Positions 18,935 through 27,849 of a stretch of DNA of 64,000 nt are shown here, piece after piece; the stretch's first letter is position 1, and every line of letters begins with the position of its first letter. Origin of the DNA: CAMBDS01 sp964355675 (GTDB lineage: Bacteria > Electryoneota > AABM5-125-24 > Hatepunaeales > Hatepunaeaceae); contig CAYHEC010000011.1 in the NCBI GenBank assembly GCA_964355675.1, positions 59,696 to 123,695 of the forward strand. Reading direction: 5' to 3'. The position numbers were made by a program, and so were the translations under genes. The notes beneath the pieces were generated by a model. It ran no database searches. It worked only from the letters and a program-made list of their open reading frames with translations, and was not told the origin of the DNA.

Positions 18935-20401
18935 TTATCGGCTTCTGTGAGTCATCCGTTCGTGAACGAATGCTGTGATGCCCTTTTCGATGGCTCGAGC
19001 CAATCGAACAGGGTAATCCTCACTACGTATCAACATCTCCTGATCGGGGAGCATCATGTATGCGGCTTCAAGTAGTATCGCTGGTTGATCAGTTGGGCGC
19101 ACAAGTGCCAAATCGTCATAGTAAACGCCTTCATCCGGCAAGCCAAGCTCGGCTACCACCTCTTTTTGTACCATAAGAGCAAGTTCCCGGCTTTGTGACC
19201 GATAGTAGTACGTTCCAGTACCAAAATAGCCAAACGGGTTGACTCCATCTGGCAAGGCATTATGATGCAGACTGATCAGAATGTCCGCATCAAATTGATC
19301 TGCGGAGTTCGTTCGATCAACCAAACTGAGGGTCGAATCGTGGTCGAGAGTCAGCAGAACCGTTGCTCCCGATTTTTCCAACTTGCTGGCGACTGCTTCT
19401 GCACACCGAAGATTAGCCTGTTTTTCCTTCAAGCGTGTCGGTCCAATTGCGCCATCCTGTTGACCACCATGCCCCGGATCTATGGCGACTCTCAATCCCT
19501 GAAGTCGCCGTCCTACCGCTGGAGAGCGCCTTAACATCAGACGGTAACCTCTCTCTTCCCAACGCGATGAATAGCCCCAAAGCGCTCCATCAAGTTTTAT
19601 CTCAAGTTTAAGGCAACCGTCTGCTGTTTGCTCCCACAGTACCTCACGAACAAACTCCGTCCCCGATGGATAGGAAATCTTGTCGATATGCGAGACCGCG
19701 CCGAATAATTCGACGATAATCTTTTCTGGGTGTGATTCGTCAGCCACCCTGACCAGGAGTTTCCGGTCGATCGGCACAAACAGGCTTGTTACGCCGTCAG
19801 TTGTGTCGAGATCGATCTTCCAGATGATTGCCGGATCCGAGGGTGTTGATTTGCCAGCGTCATTTCGAACCGTACGCGCTTCGACCCAGGCGGATCTACC
19901 GGGCGCAATTGGAAGACGGTAATACCCCCCGGACAACCCCGTCGCCGTCACCTTCGTTCCTGAAGCGGGGAAAATAAAGTAAGTCCCCCTTGGATCGGTT
20001 CTTAACGGTTGTCCTGATAATTCAAGAAGTCTCGGAAAATCAGCAGGCGAAAGTGCCGGTAAATTCGTTGTGGGTTGGGTCGGCTTGATGGCAAATTTAA
20101 CCTCTAATGAGGTCGTATCCTGCCCAGAAACAGCCATCAGAGTATAGCGTTTTCTGCTCCAATCAACCGGTTGAAAAACGAGAAAGGCGCCGTTTTGGTT
20201 AACAGAAGCGCGCGTCCCGTTGATCCAAAGCTTGGCTTCGACAGGTTGTACCGAGCCGAACACAAAGTTGCTGTCAACTTTGGCGATATAAGGGATAGTA
20301 TCGCCAGGAGCAATCCTCGGATATACGACGTCTATCACCGGCGCTATTTGTAAAGCCGACCAAACCAAAAATGTGGTCAATAAACTCACGGCCTGTCCCA
20401 C
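18935..20401 (-). CDS. Secreted N-acetylmuramoyl-L-alanine amidase (Amidase_3)
   Basis: 488 residues from GTG 20401. A second GTG at 20389 overlaps the coaX stop as GTGA and may be the real start. Both lead into a hydrophobic export signal (LLTTFLVWSALQIAPV). The N-terminal about 290 residues are beta-rich, AMIN/SH3-like. The C-terminal zinc amidase domain (about 300-485) carries IDPGHGG, the Glu of RLKEKQANL, SLHHNA and the catalytic Glu of LLEAAYM. It cleaves the stem peptide from peptidoglycan during cell separation or wall remodelling. Confidence 0.92.
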   Translation of the reverse strand: MGQAVSLLTTFLVWSALQIAPVIDVVYPRIAPGDTIPYIAKVDSNFVFGSVQPVEAKLWINGTRASVNQNGAFLVFQPVDWSRKRYTLMAVSGQDTTSLEVKFAIKPTQPTTNLPALSPADFPRLLELSGQPLRTDPRGTYFIFPASGTKVTATGLSGGYYRLPIAPGRSAWVEARTVRNDAGKSTPSDPAIIWKIDLDTTDGVTSLFVPIDRKLLVRVADESHPEKIIVELFGAVSHIDKISYPSGTEFVREVLWEQTADGCLKLEIKLDGALWGYSSRWEERGYRLMLRRSPAVGRRLQGLRVAIDPGHGGQQDGAIGPTRLKEKQANLRCAEAVASKLEKSGATVLLTLDHDSTLSLVDRTNSADQFDADILISLHHNALPDGVNPFGYFGTGTYYYRSQSRELALMVQKEVVAELGLPDEGVYYDDLALVRPTDQPAILLEAAYMMLPDQEMLIRSEDYPVRLARAIEKGITAFVHERMTHRSR

Positions 20402-21270
20402 CCAATCCGAGCAAACTCGGCGATACCTTCAAGAGTCAAATTCGGGAAATATTCGTCTATTTTTCGACTCCTTTCGCTGTACTTTTCACCATTTCCGCCA
20501 GTAGCAATGACATGAAGCTGGTGTTGAAAGGAGCTTTCGATTCGCTCAATCAAACCATCGACGAGATCGATGAGCCCAAATGTAACTGCCGATGCGATCC
20601 CATCGGCGGTTGATTTTCCGATTGGACTCGGCGGAAATTGTATCGTTTCAGCTTGTTCCCTACCCGTGGCGCCGATTACTTCGACCAAGTTAGGACTTCC
20701 TGCCGCAGTACCTTTTGAAAGAGCTTTTGCCATTAGTCCCGGCCCGGGCGAAATTACACCGCCGAGGAACCTTCCAGTCGCATCGATTACATTAAGAGTC
20801 ACCGCGGTACCAAAATCAACTACTACTAACGGTCCGCCACTCCTTTTGAATCCACCAAGGGCATCCGCGAGCCGGTCCGGTCCGAGCGTCTTGGGGGTTG
20901 AGTAGTCAATACCATAAGGGTAATTATCCACGGATACCATCGTGATCGGAATATCATGGAATTGACGCTCCAACCATTCAAGGAATGGCGCTTGAACTGC
21001 TGGAACGACGCAAGAGTAAGCAATTTGATCCACTTCCTCAGCCTTAGCCTCAGCCTTGACCTTAGCCTCAGCCTTGACCTCAGCCTTAGCCTTAATACGA
21101 TCCCAGAAGTTTTCCCAGCCCCTTAAGTTGGTCAGAAGAGACGTTGACTCGAATGCAACAGGGTGTCCCCACCCTGTTGCAGAAGTAGAGCGCGACAGAG
21201 TCTCCCCACCCTGTCGTAAAAAAAGTCCGGCTTTGACCCGACTATTCCCAATATCGACCGCAAGGATCAT
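20386..21270 (-). CDS. coaX: Type III pantothenate kinase with two repeat-derived insertions
   Basis: 294 residues, longer than the usual about 255. The ASKHA-fold phosphate motif is DIGNSRVKAG. TLGPDRLADALGG and VVDFGTAVTLNVID are the pantothenate and second phosphate motifs, and GGVISPG is the family signature. It makes 4'-phosphopantothenate for coenzyme A. Two insertions explain the extra length. Residues about 18-39 come from two CGACAGGGTG palindromes (LRQGGETLSR and ATGWGHPVA). Residues about 58-78 are a Lys-Ala-Glu tract (KAEAKVKAEAKAE) from a hexamer repeat. Neither touches a catalytic motif. ATGA overlap with birA. Confidence 0.93.
   Translation of the reverse strand: MILAVDIGNSRVKAGLFLRQGGETLSRSTSATGWGHPVAFESTSLLTNLRGWENFWDRIKAKAEVKAEAKVKAEAKAEEVDQIAYSCVVPAVQAPFLEWLERQFHDIPITMVSVDNYPYGIDYSTPKTLGPDRLADALGGFKRSGGPLVVVDFGTAVTLNVIDATGRFLGGVISPGPGLMAKALSKGTAAGSPNLVEVIGATGREQAETIQFPPSPIGKSTADGIASAVTFGLIDLVDGLIERIESSFQHQLHVIATGGNGEKYSERSRKIDEYFPNLTLEGIAEFARIGWDRP
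21036..21097. repeat. CCTTAGCCTCAG hexamer-type repeat inside coaX
   Basis: About ten imperfect copies of a six-base unit (CCTCAG, CCTTAG, CCTTGA) encode an alternating Lys/Ala/Glu/Val tract. The same repeat in the opposite orientation is intergenic at 60648-60712. Confidence 0.85.
21154..21217. repeat. Two CGACAGGGTG-type palindromes inside coaX
   Basis: Copy one is 21154-21181 (TGCAACAGGGTG with its complement around TCCC). Copy two is 21191-21217 (CGCGACAG, then CCCTGTCGT), with one arm slightly diverged. Both are read through without a stop, and the two copies are in different reading frames. Confidence 0.88.
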
Positions 21271-22112
21271 GACGCTAACACATGTTGATCAAAGACGATG
21301 GATAATTCTCCGGTTCGGATGATTCGCCTTACACCTCCGTCTTGATTTAGTACCAGTGCGCCATCTGGGAGAATGCATTCTACTATTCCGGAAGCTCTTT
21401 GCGCTCCGTCGGCGACATCCACGATTTTACCGATCAAATCAGCTCTCTTCATCCATTCCGTTGCGATCCATTCCCACCCTTCATTTTCCAGCCTATCGAG
21501 GTAATCTCCAATCGGCTTCAGGAGCGAAGGAAGCAGTTTCACGGGAGACATTCTTTGCCCTGTTATCATTTGGATCGACGTTGCAGGCGTCCTGAAGGCT
21601 TCTGAGTGAGTTCTTCCTGCCGCAACTTGGAAATCCTCTTCGGTCTGATTGACATTAAGACCGATACCTGCTACAACCAATTTCTTGCTACAGGTGGAAC
21701 TTGACGAAAGGGTGTCCGTACACTGTCGCAAGGAGTGGGCTGATTCGCAGAGTATTCCACACAATTTACGTCCATTGAATAGAATATCATTCGGCCAGCG
21801 AAGTTCGAGCCGCTCACGACAGGGTGTGGACACCCTGTCGCATTCATCTGCAATTCCGTCGATCAGCGCGAGCGAAATCAATAACCCGATAAGAGGCAAA
21901 TGTGATTCGGGTAATGTTGGGTTGAGTAGTAAAGAGAAAAGCAATCCCTGTGCTGGCTGTGACTCCCATTTGCGACCGAGCCTTCCTCGCCCTTCCGATT
22001 GATAATCTGCCTGTACAACCGCTCCGGGCAGAATCGAACCTTGCACCGCGGCATTTTTCAGCCAAAGATTGGTTGAATCGAGAGAATCAAAGTGAAAAAT
22101 CTGAAATTCCAA
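21267..22112 (-). CDS. birA: Biotin-[acetyl-CoA-carboxylase] ligase with two in-frame repeat insertions
   Basis: 281 residues from TTG 22112, with AGAGATAGAG just upstream. The protein has only the catalytic and C-terminal domains, with no N-terminal DNA-binding domain, so it is not a repressor. Motifs: biotinyl-AMP loop SEGRGRLGRKW, LRWPNDILFNGRKLCGIL and GIGLNVNQ. It activates biotin with ATP and transfers it to biotin carboxyl carrier protein. Two palindromic repeats are translated inside the catalytic domain: CDRVSTPCRE just before the WPND strand (21817-21840), and LRQCTDTLSSSS just before the GIGLNVN strand (21702-21730). First gene of the run. Confidence 0.92.
   Translation of the reverse strand: MEFQIFHFDSLDSTNLWLKNAAVQGSILPGAVVQADYQSEGRGRLGRKWESQPAQGLLFSLLLNPTLPESHLPLIGLLISLALIDGIADECDRVSTPCRERLELRWPNDILFNGRKLCGILCESAHSLRQCTDTLSSSSTCSKKLVVAGIGLNVNQTEEDFQVAAGRTHSEAFRTPATSIQMITGQRMSPVKLLPSLLKPIGDYLDRLENEGWEWIATEWMKRADLIGKIVDVADGAQRASGIVECILPDGALVLNQDGGVRRIIRTGELSIVFDQHVLAS
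21702..21730. repeat. Diverged CGACAGGGTGT palindrome in birA
   Basis: Arms TGACGAAAGGGTGTCCGTAC and ACTGTCGCA retain the family pattern with mismatches. It contributes LRQCTDTLSS to the protein. Confidence 0.7.
21817..21840. repeat. CGACAGGGTGT palindrome in birA
   Basis: Perfect 11-bp arms around GG, sequence-identical to the copy at 16858-16881. It contributes CDRVSTPCR to the protein. Confidence 0.92.
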
Positions 22113-22164
22113 CTCTATCTCTTCGTTTGACTGTTCTTAATGAGACCGTCTAATCGTACTACGT

Positions 22165-22200
22165 CTCTTGGAGGGCGGGTTTAAACCCGCCCTCCAAGAG
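22165..22200. repeat. GGAGGGCGGG palindrome, copy 2
   Basis: Perfect 36-bp palindrome centred after 22182 (CTCTTGGAGGGCGGGTTT and its complement). It lies in the divergent spacer upstream of birA. Confidence 0.9.
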
Positions 22201-22243
22201 TCAAAAATAAGTTGGTCGCATTGATAACTCGCCTGTACAACGC

Positions 22244-22273
22244 TTGACAATTGCCTTGCAGTAGTCTTAGGTT
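22244..22273 (+). promoter_or_regulatory. Weak candidate promoter of the GT-C/TPR gene
   Basis: TTGACA, an 18-nt spacer, then TAGGTT. The predicted start would fall at about 22280, the ATG itself, so the message could be leaderless. No Shine-Dalgarno is seen, which fits. Confidence 0.35.
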
Positions 22274-22279
22274 TATAGA

Positions 22280-24199
22280 ATGTCAAGAAGAATCCTACCA
22301 GTCCGCACGAATCTCTATTTACCAATCGCCATCGGCGCGGCGATAATAATACGGGTTATTTATTGGTTTTCCGTGGCGAAAGAACCTTGGTTCCAAACTC
22401 CCGGAATGGACCCGGAATTTTATCGTACTTGGGCTACAGCGATCATAGGCGGACACGGCGCCGATTATATCCCGTTTCCTCGAGCGCCTCTTTATCCCTA
22501 TCTACTCGCTGGAATAATCAAATATTTCGGTTCATGGTGGCTTGTCCCTCGGATCTTCAACCTTGTCTGTGACTTGACGTCTGTCTGGGCAATCTGGACG
22601 CTCGCCAAACGAATTGCAGGCGTTCGAGCAGGCTTCATCGCCGCCCTTCTGTTTGGATTATGTGGAATGGCAATCTACCAGAGCGGTGAGTTACTGATGA
22701 CCTCGTTAGAAACAGCTCTCGCCGCATTATTTTTACTCTCACTCATAACAGCAATTGAGTCGCGTAGTATTCGCGGTGCAACCTTGACGGGGTTCATCGT
22801 GGCTATGTTTACTCTTTGCCGACCGAGCGGACTGTTGCTGGTGTTATTCATGCCTTTGGCTATGATATATCTCTCTGGCAAAGGGAGCCGCAGTTCTCTG
22901 CTTCCTGCCTCATGCGCCTTGTTATCAGCCTTGGTCTGTCTAACTCCGGTAACCTATTTTAACTATATGGCGACCGGAAAGATAGTACCGGTCGCCACAC
23001 AAGGCGGAGTGAATTTCTTTATCGGCAATGCTCAAGGTGCAACAGGCTGGGCTTCATCCCTGCCCGGTGTCGGAGCCGATTGGACAGACGCTGACGCGAC
23101 AAGACTGGCGGAACTTGACGCTGGAATATCGCTTAATCCATACGAGCAATCTCAGCAACTTTTCAAAATGGGTATTGATCAGATTAAATCAGCGCCCAGC
23201 GCTTGGCTTGGCCTCATGATTCGTAAAACATTAATTATGCATAATATACATGAAATCGGTAATAATCGTCCACTTAATCTCCCGAAGGAAGCCGCACCTT
23301 TCCTTCATCTATTATTTCTATTATCTCTTGGAGGGCTTTTACCGTTTGCAATCGTTGGTCTTATTCAATCTCGTAGCAATTTCATTATTATTAAAGTAAG
23401 TATAGGATTTATAATAATATTTGGAGGAAGTCTTTTATTCTTTTTTATTTCAGGTCGTTACCGTATGCCATTATTGCCAGTTTGCATCGTCTTTGCTGGT
23501 ATTGGAATCGCTTATCTCAGCAATAAATGGTCGAATGTTCTGCGCTTAAGTTCCCTTATTGCGATCCTCACTGGATTCATAATCGCTTTGCCTCCTTGGG
23601 CAGGCTCAAATTTCGATAACGCCGCTCAAGGTTATTTTGTCGTCGGAAATGCTTTGCTCAAACAAGGGCGACCAGCTGAAGCCGCAACGTACTACACACG
23701 TTCCATCGCACATGATCCTGAGTATCCCAAATTGCATCTGAATCGGGGTGTTGCCCTGATGGCAGGAGGGGATACCTCTCAGGCAATAGCGGAGTTCAAG
23801 CGAGAACTCGAGATTTTCCCAAATCGTGCTGAAGCGCTTAATAATCTGGCAGTAATTGCGGAAAGTCGAGGGGAACTTGATTTTGCCAGACAATTCTACC
23901 GGCGTGCGTTAACAATGCCATCGGGCATCGATGACGCGAGGGATAATCTTCTTCGGCTCACACTTCGCTCGGGTGACGACCATTTCCAGCAAGGCAATCT
24001 TGATTCGGCAGAATTCATTTATCGTGAAGCATCGATTGTATCGACCACGGATCCGCGTCCGTTATACCGCCTCGCCCTTATTTTCGCTGCGCGCGGTTAC
24101 AATGATGAGGCCCATGAAAAACTCATCGAATGTCTTACTTTGAAACCGGATTATCAACTGGCGCTAAATCTTTTAAAGGAACTTCCGCCTCGGAAATGA
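22280..24199 (+). CDS. GT-C type membrane glycosyltransferase-like protein with TPR tail
   Basis: 639 residues. A short N-terminal helix is followed by a loop with an acidic residue pair motif (PGMDPEFYRTWA), typical of the first periplasmic loop of GT39/ArnT-like lipid-linked sugar transferases. About ten more membrane segments run to residue about 440. The last about 190 residues are about five TPR units (YYTRSIAHDPEYPKLHLNRG and following). Acting at the inner membrane on a polyprenyl-phosphate sugar is inferred from the fold; acceptor unknown. It overlaps the convergent gene by 65 bases at the 3' ends. Confidence 0.7.
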   Translation: MSRRILPVRTNLYLPIAIGAAIIIRVIYWFSVAKEPWFQTPGMDPEFYRTWATAIIGGHGADYIPFPRAPLYPYLLAGIIKYFGSWWLVPRIFNLVCDLTSVWAIWTLAKRIAGVRAGFIAALLFGLCGMAIYQSGELLMTSLETALAALFLLSLITAIESRSIRGATLTGFIVAMFTLCRPSGLLLVLFMPLAMIYLSGKGSRSSLLPASCALLSALVCLTPVTYFNYMATGKIVPVATQGGVNFFIGNAQGATGWASSLPGVGADWTDADATRLAELDAGISLNPYEQSQQLFKMGIDQIKSAPSAWLGLMIRKTLIMHNIHEIGNNRPLNLPKEAAPFLHLLFLLSLGGLLPFAIVGLIQSRSNFIIIKVSIGFIIIFGGSLLFFFISGRYRMPLLPVCIVFAGIGIAYLSNKWSNVLRLSSLIAILTGFIIALPPWAGSNFDNAAQGYFVVGNALLKQGRPAEAATYYTRSIAHDPEYPKLHLNRGVALMAGGDTSQAIAEFKRELEIFPNRAEALNNLAVIAESRGELDFARQFYRRALTMPSGIDDARDNLLRLTLRSGDDHFQQGNLDSAEFIYREASIVSTTDPRPLYRLALIFAARGYNDEAHEKLIECLTLKPDYQLALNLLKELPPRK

Positions 24200-25871
24200 T
24201 TTCTAAAGTGGAATGTTTCAGTTCCGCAAAATTCGGATCAAAATAATCAATCACCACTTCTTTCAGACCCACACGCAATAAGAAATTTTCAGAAAGGTAG
24301 GGTGGACTCTCGATATAGTGAATATTTTGTTTTCCATTTTTCTTGAGAGTATTGACGATTGGTGCCAACATCTCGCCGTCTTTGACAACAAACCACGGTT
24401 GTTTATAGCTAACCAGAGAGCAATCCCCAGGCAACCACCAATTTCTTGTTACCACAACATCCGCTTTGAATTCTTGCGCCCAAAAATTAAGATCGCGATT
24501 GTAAGCATTCGCTCTAAATTCCAGCAATAAGGATGTAGCTTGATTTGCCAACGAAAGCACAACAAGCACAACTATCACGATCCGGGTCTGCTGATAACGT
24601 GACCACCAACGCTGGATTCTAACCGTTGCATACATTAGAATTATGGGGATAACAATTATTAAATGACGAGGCCCCCAGTGAATTCCCTTCATTGCCGGAT
24701 TAAATGCGCTGAGCAATAAAATCGTACCCCATATCCCACCAAACACCAACATCCAATATTTTCTCCGTTCCCCCATTAGTGGTACCAGCGCCAAAGCCGC
24801 GACAGGCATCACCCACAGTAATCCCCCGGATTCGGTGGTGTTAGCAATCATGTTTGGCGCTGTGAAAATGGAAAATAAATAATATGCGCCTGCCAAGATC
24901 ATGCTCCCGGCAATATAGGGCCGCCAACTACCTTCATCTCGCCAGTTTTGCCATAACATCACTACCCCTATCGGGAAAAGTCCCACTACCGACATGGCAT
25001 TAGACGGATATCCCTGTAGCAGAAGAATATAGAAATTCTGTACCCTGCTTACAATCAAAGCGAATATACTATTCGGGGGTCTCACTCTGATATTCGAAAG
25101 TATATGCAGAGGGTACGGGACGCTTGTCTGCCAATAATTAATCAGCCCGACGAAGGCTAAACCAGCCAACAGACCAAAAACAAATCTCATTCTGGTACGG
25201 TTTGAATGTCCTGTTCCTTTCCAAAATACCATGATTATCAACGCCCATAATACAACTTCGCTTCTAAAGCCGGAAGCTAATCCAATCAACGCCCCAGCCG
25301 GAAAAAGCCCTGTCAGATCATTGGGATTAAATATTTTTGCGCGAGCCGGACAAAGCAACGCGATTGCATAAGTGAGCGCCGCAGTCGCAAGAGTATGTTC
25401 CCAAAGCGCTAATGAGTAGAAGAGAATTGGCGATCCAAACCCGACCAGTAACAGAAAGAGAGTCCCGTCATGGCTTTCCCGCTGTTGCAACCATAAGAAC
25501 CATGAGGCAAGCAGGACAGCCCAGCCGCCAAGTAAAGGCAAAAGAAACGGTCCTGTATCGCCAAATAACTTAATAAAGATACCACCCAAAACCAGAAACA
25601 GAGGCGAAAACACAGGAACTTGACCGTTCGACGTCATAATTCCAAAGGGTGGTTGTAGTGAGCGAAACTTCGATCCTATCCCTAATCCCACCGGAGAATT
25701 AAGAACGACAATTTTTCCCGTTTCGGCAAACGCTTTCATTCCCTGGAACTTGACACCGTTGTCGACGCCCCAGAAGGCTGGCTTTGGTATCATCAACCAA
25801 AGTAAAAGATACAGCGCCGCGATACCCGAAATTAGGTATTTCTCGCGGCGCCGCGTAGATGAGTGTGTCAT
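24135..25871 (-). CDS. Polytopic membrane protein, probable GT-C glycosyltransferase
   Basis: 578 residues with about 11-12 hydrophobic segments from residue 14 to about 440, then a soluble C-terminal domain (about 460-578). The first loop contains PAFWGVDNGVKFQGMKAFAE, in the position of the GT-C catalytic Asp. TSNGQVPVFSPLF and FYSLALWEHTLA are further loop motifs. The sequence recalls putative glycosyltransferases annotated in Leptospira and candidate phyla, but the assignment is tentative. It converges on the other GT-C-like gene and may share a glycan pathway. Confidence 0.5.
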   Translation of the reverse strand: MTHSSTRRREKYLISGIAALYLLLWLMIPKPAFWGVDNGVKFQGMKAFAETGKIVVLNSPVGLGIGSKFRSLQPPFGIMTSNGQVPVFSPLFLVLGGIFIKLFGDTGPFLLPLLGGWAVLLASWFLWLQQRESHDGTLFLLLVGFGSPILFYSLALWEHTLATAALTYAIALLCPARAKIFNPNDLTGLFPAGALIGLASGFRSEVVLWALIIMVFWKGTGHSNRTRMRFVFGLLAGLAFVGLINYWQTSVPYPLHILSNIRVRPPNSIFALIVSRVQNFYILLLQGYPSNAMSVVGLFPIGVVMLWQNWRDEGSWRPYIAGSMILAGAYYLFSIFTAPNMIANTTESGGLLWVMPVAALALVPLMGERRKYWMLVFGGIWGTILLLSAFNPAMKGIHWGPRHLIIVIPIILMYATVRIQRWWSRYQQTRIVIVVLVVLSLANQATSLLLEFRANAYNRDLNFWAQEFKADVVVTRNWWLPGDCSLVSYKQPWFVVKDGEMLAPIVNTLKKNGKQNIHYIESPPYLSENFLLRVGLKEVVIDYFDPNFAELKHSTLEIISEAEVPLKDLAPVDNPVSK

Positions 25872-25896
25872 TTCTGGAGAGGCCGATGATTAATCA

Positions 25897-25924
25897 AATA
25901 TACTCTCCCGACTGTAAATATCAG
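25897..25924 (-). promoter_or_regulatory. Candidate promoter of the 24135-25871 gene
   Basis: On the minus strand: CTGATA, a 16-nt spacer, then TATATT, with the start expected about 20 bases before the ATG. The -35 box overlaps the last codons of the neighbouring lipoprotein gene. Confidence 0.4.
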
Positions 25925-27849
25925 TGCGCGAAGGGGTAGAAGAACCAGTCGAGCATATTGTTATACATCTCAGTTACACTGCCTTCGGTGTGACCGGTTT
26001 GTACGCTATCACTGAGATAATACAAGGGAAATGTAAAGACGGCTACCCGGTATCGTACTTCAAGCGACCCGCCGGGTTTTTCGACAACCTTCTCATAACG
26101 AATGGCAACAGGTTTCCGGTGAAATTCTGAAGAAGGTTGAAACACATAATCCACTACTACTGAATCGCCCACGCTCCAAGGCTCTCCAAACGGATAACTG
26201 ACGCGAACCACGGTCTGGGTATTCGATCCAACATTATTCGTCAGAGACTGTACCTGCCCCTGAACGCCTCGAGTGACGTTTTCAACCCGGCTGACTCTTA
26301 AAACTCGTTTCCGGTCGATTTCGATCAGACAGTCAACTGAAGTCGGCGGATAATAAATCGTATCGATGTTGACTTTGATAAACGCTTGTTCGTTTTGCAC
26401 GTCTCCCGATGCGGTGTCTGTGTACGAGGAAAATGTATAAACAGTCTCAGCGCCACTGCCGGTTGTAATGATGTCGATACCAGGCAGACAGGGATAAAGA
26501 CGATAGGGAGTCGATCCATTCCATAACTGTCGGTAAGCATCACCTGTTTTTGAAGTGTCGATGGAAAGAGACGGCAAGTCCCTTACCCCCGATATTGCTC
26601 CGGTGAATTCGGCTTTAGTAGCGCGGAACGAGACGGCGCCGGGCACGGCAGGGTAGCTCGATTCAGCCAAGGCAATCGTTGTGTTAGTGATCCATGAGCG
26701 AACATAACTCCCCATTACCCACAAACGACCTCCAGCACGAACATAATTACGCATTTCCCTTTCGGATGTGGTGTCGGAGACAGGAAGATTATCCGAGAAC
26801 CAGACAACAAGCTTGAACCGACCAAGAAAAGCCTTGAAAGGTAAGGTCGTGTCACCTTGAGCAAAGTGGAAATATTCCGCGTCTGGATATCGTGATGAAA
26901 GTTGGCGGTAGAGCTCCCCGATCTGAGTGCCGGGATAAACGTTTCCGCGACCCGGCTGATTGATGTTCTCGCGGCTGGTGTTGTAGAGCAGTATCGACTG
27001 CTCGAAGGTTGGTTTATAGACGTCGAAATTTGCTGAGGCAGGGCGCTCGGAAACCTCGTAACCGTCGTCTCTTGCCCAGACCGTGAGCGTGTAGTGTCCT
27101 GTCTCCAATCCTGCCATGACCAGATCCTGACGGGTTGTCCAATTTTGCGATACCCATTCCCAAACGGTATCATGAGGTACTTTTTCCAGATAGTACCTGA
27201 ATTCCAGAGGAATACGATAGAGCTCGCGATCATCAGGATCCGAAGAGCGCCAGTTAAAACCGATCCCCGGCCAAGATTCAGTAACCGAATTGAGACTATA
27301 CGATGTATCGGTTATAGAGATTCGCTCGCCGAATGATCCATCAGAAGCCGTGAACCATTTTATTTCAGGTACGCGCGGCGGTCGGTTCGACCGATAAAAA
27401 GTCCTGTAAATAACCTGCGATTCGGTCTCGCGATCATCGACACACTTCACATAGAATACATGCTCGGTAATCGTGCCGGTTTCAGTAAGGAGATAGACCG
27501 TGTCAGAAGTTGCCTGAGTCCTGATCCAAGCCTCTTCTGGAATGAACCGGATAAATTCTCGCGGATCGTACAGGGCGGCTGAGTCGATAACATCAGCATA
27601 CATATACTCTTCGACAAAACCATCCGGATCGCGGCCCTTCCAATAGATAACCGGTGCATACGAAAACGTATCGCGGTTCGCGGGGACATTGGTAAATTCG
27701 ACTAATGGCAATTGGTTTGTCGAGACGTTGCCGTCCAAGTTGCCGCACCCCGCCATCAGGCCTATTGTTGTAACCGAAGCCAGCAACAACACTAACAGAA
27801 CAAGGCGCTCGCCTCTCCCCGCAAAGATTCTAATTTTATTTTCAGCCAT
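25921..27849 (-). CDS. Large lipoprotein with fibronectin/Ig-like modules
   Basis: 642 residues. Lipobox LMAGC follows a hydrophobic segment (LVLLVLLLASVTTIGLMAGC). Two Ig/FN3-like modules (about 50-270) contain YWKGRDPDGFVEEY and WRSSDPDDRELY. A central alpha-beta region about 290-420 (LLYNTSRENINQ, VVWFSDNLPVSD, AGGRLWVMGSY) is reminiscent of a glutamine-amidotransferase-like or DUF4350-like fold, but no catalytic triad is visible. It overlaps the upstream TPR lipoprotein by 8 bases. It is the last gene of the surface-protein cluster. Function unknown; outer-membrane location is inferred. Confidence 0.7.
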   Translation of the reverse strand: MAENKIRIFAGRGERLVLLVLLLASVTTIGLMAGCGNLDGNVSTNQLPLVEFTNVPANRDTFSYAPVIYWKGRDPDGFVEEYMYADVIDSAALYDPREFIRFIPEEAWIRTQATSDTVYLLTETGTITEHVFYVKCVDDRETESQVIYRTFYRSNRPPRVPEIKWFTASDGSFGERISITDTSYSLNSVTESWPGIGFNWRSSDPDDRELYRIPLEFRYYLEKVPHDTVWEWVSQNWTTRQDLVMAGLETGHYTLTVWARDDGYEVSERPASANFDVYKPTFEQSILLYNTSRENINQPGRGNVYPGTQIGELYRQLSSRYPDAEYFHFAQGDTTLPFKAFLGRFKLVVWFSDNLPVSDTTSEREMRNYVRAGGRLWVMGSYVRSWITNTTIALAESSYPAVPGAVSFRATKAEFTGAISGVRDLPSLSIDTSKTGDAYRQLWNGSTPYRLYPCLPGIDIITTGSGAETVYTFSSYTDTASGDVQNEQAFIKVNIDTIYYPPTSVDCLIEIDRKRVLRVSRVENVTRGVQGQVQSLTNNVGSNTQTVVRVSYPFGEPWSVGDSVVVDYVFQPSSEFHRKPVAIRYEKVVEKPGGSLEVRYRVAVFTFPLYYLSDSVQTGHTEGSVTEMYNNMLDWFFYPFAH

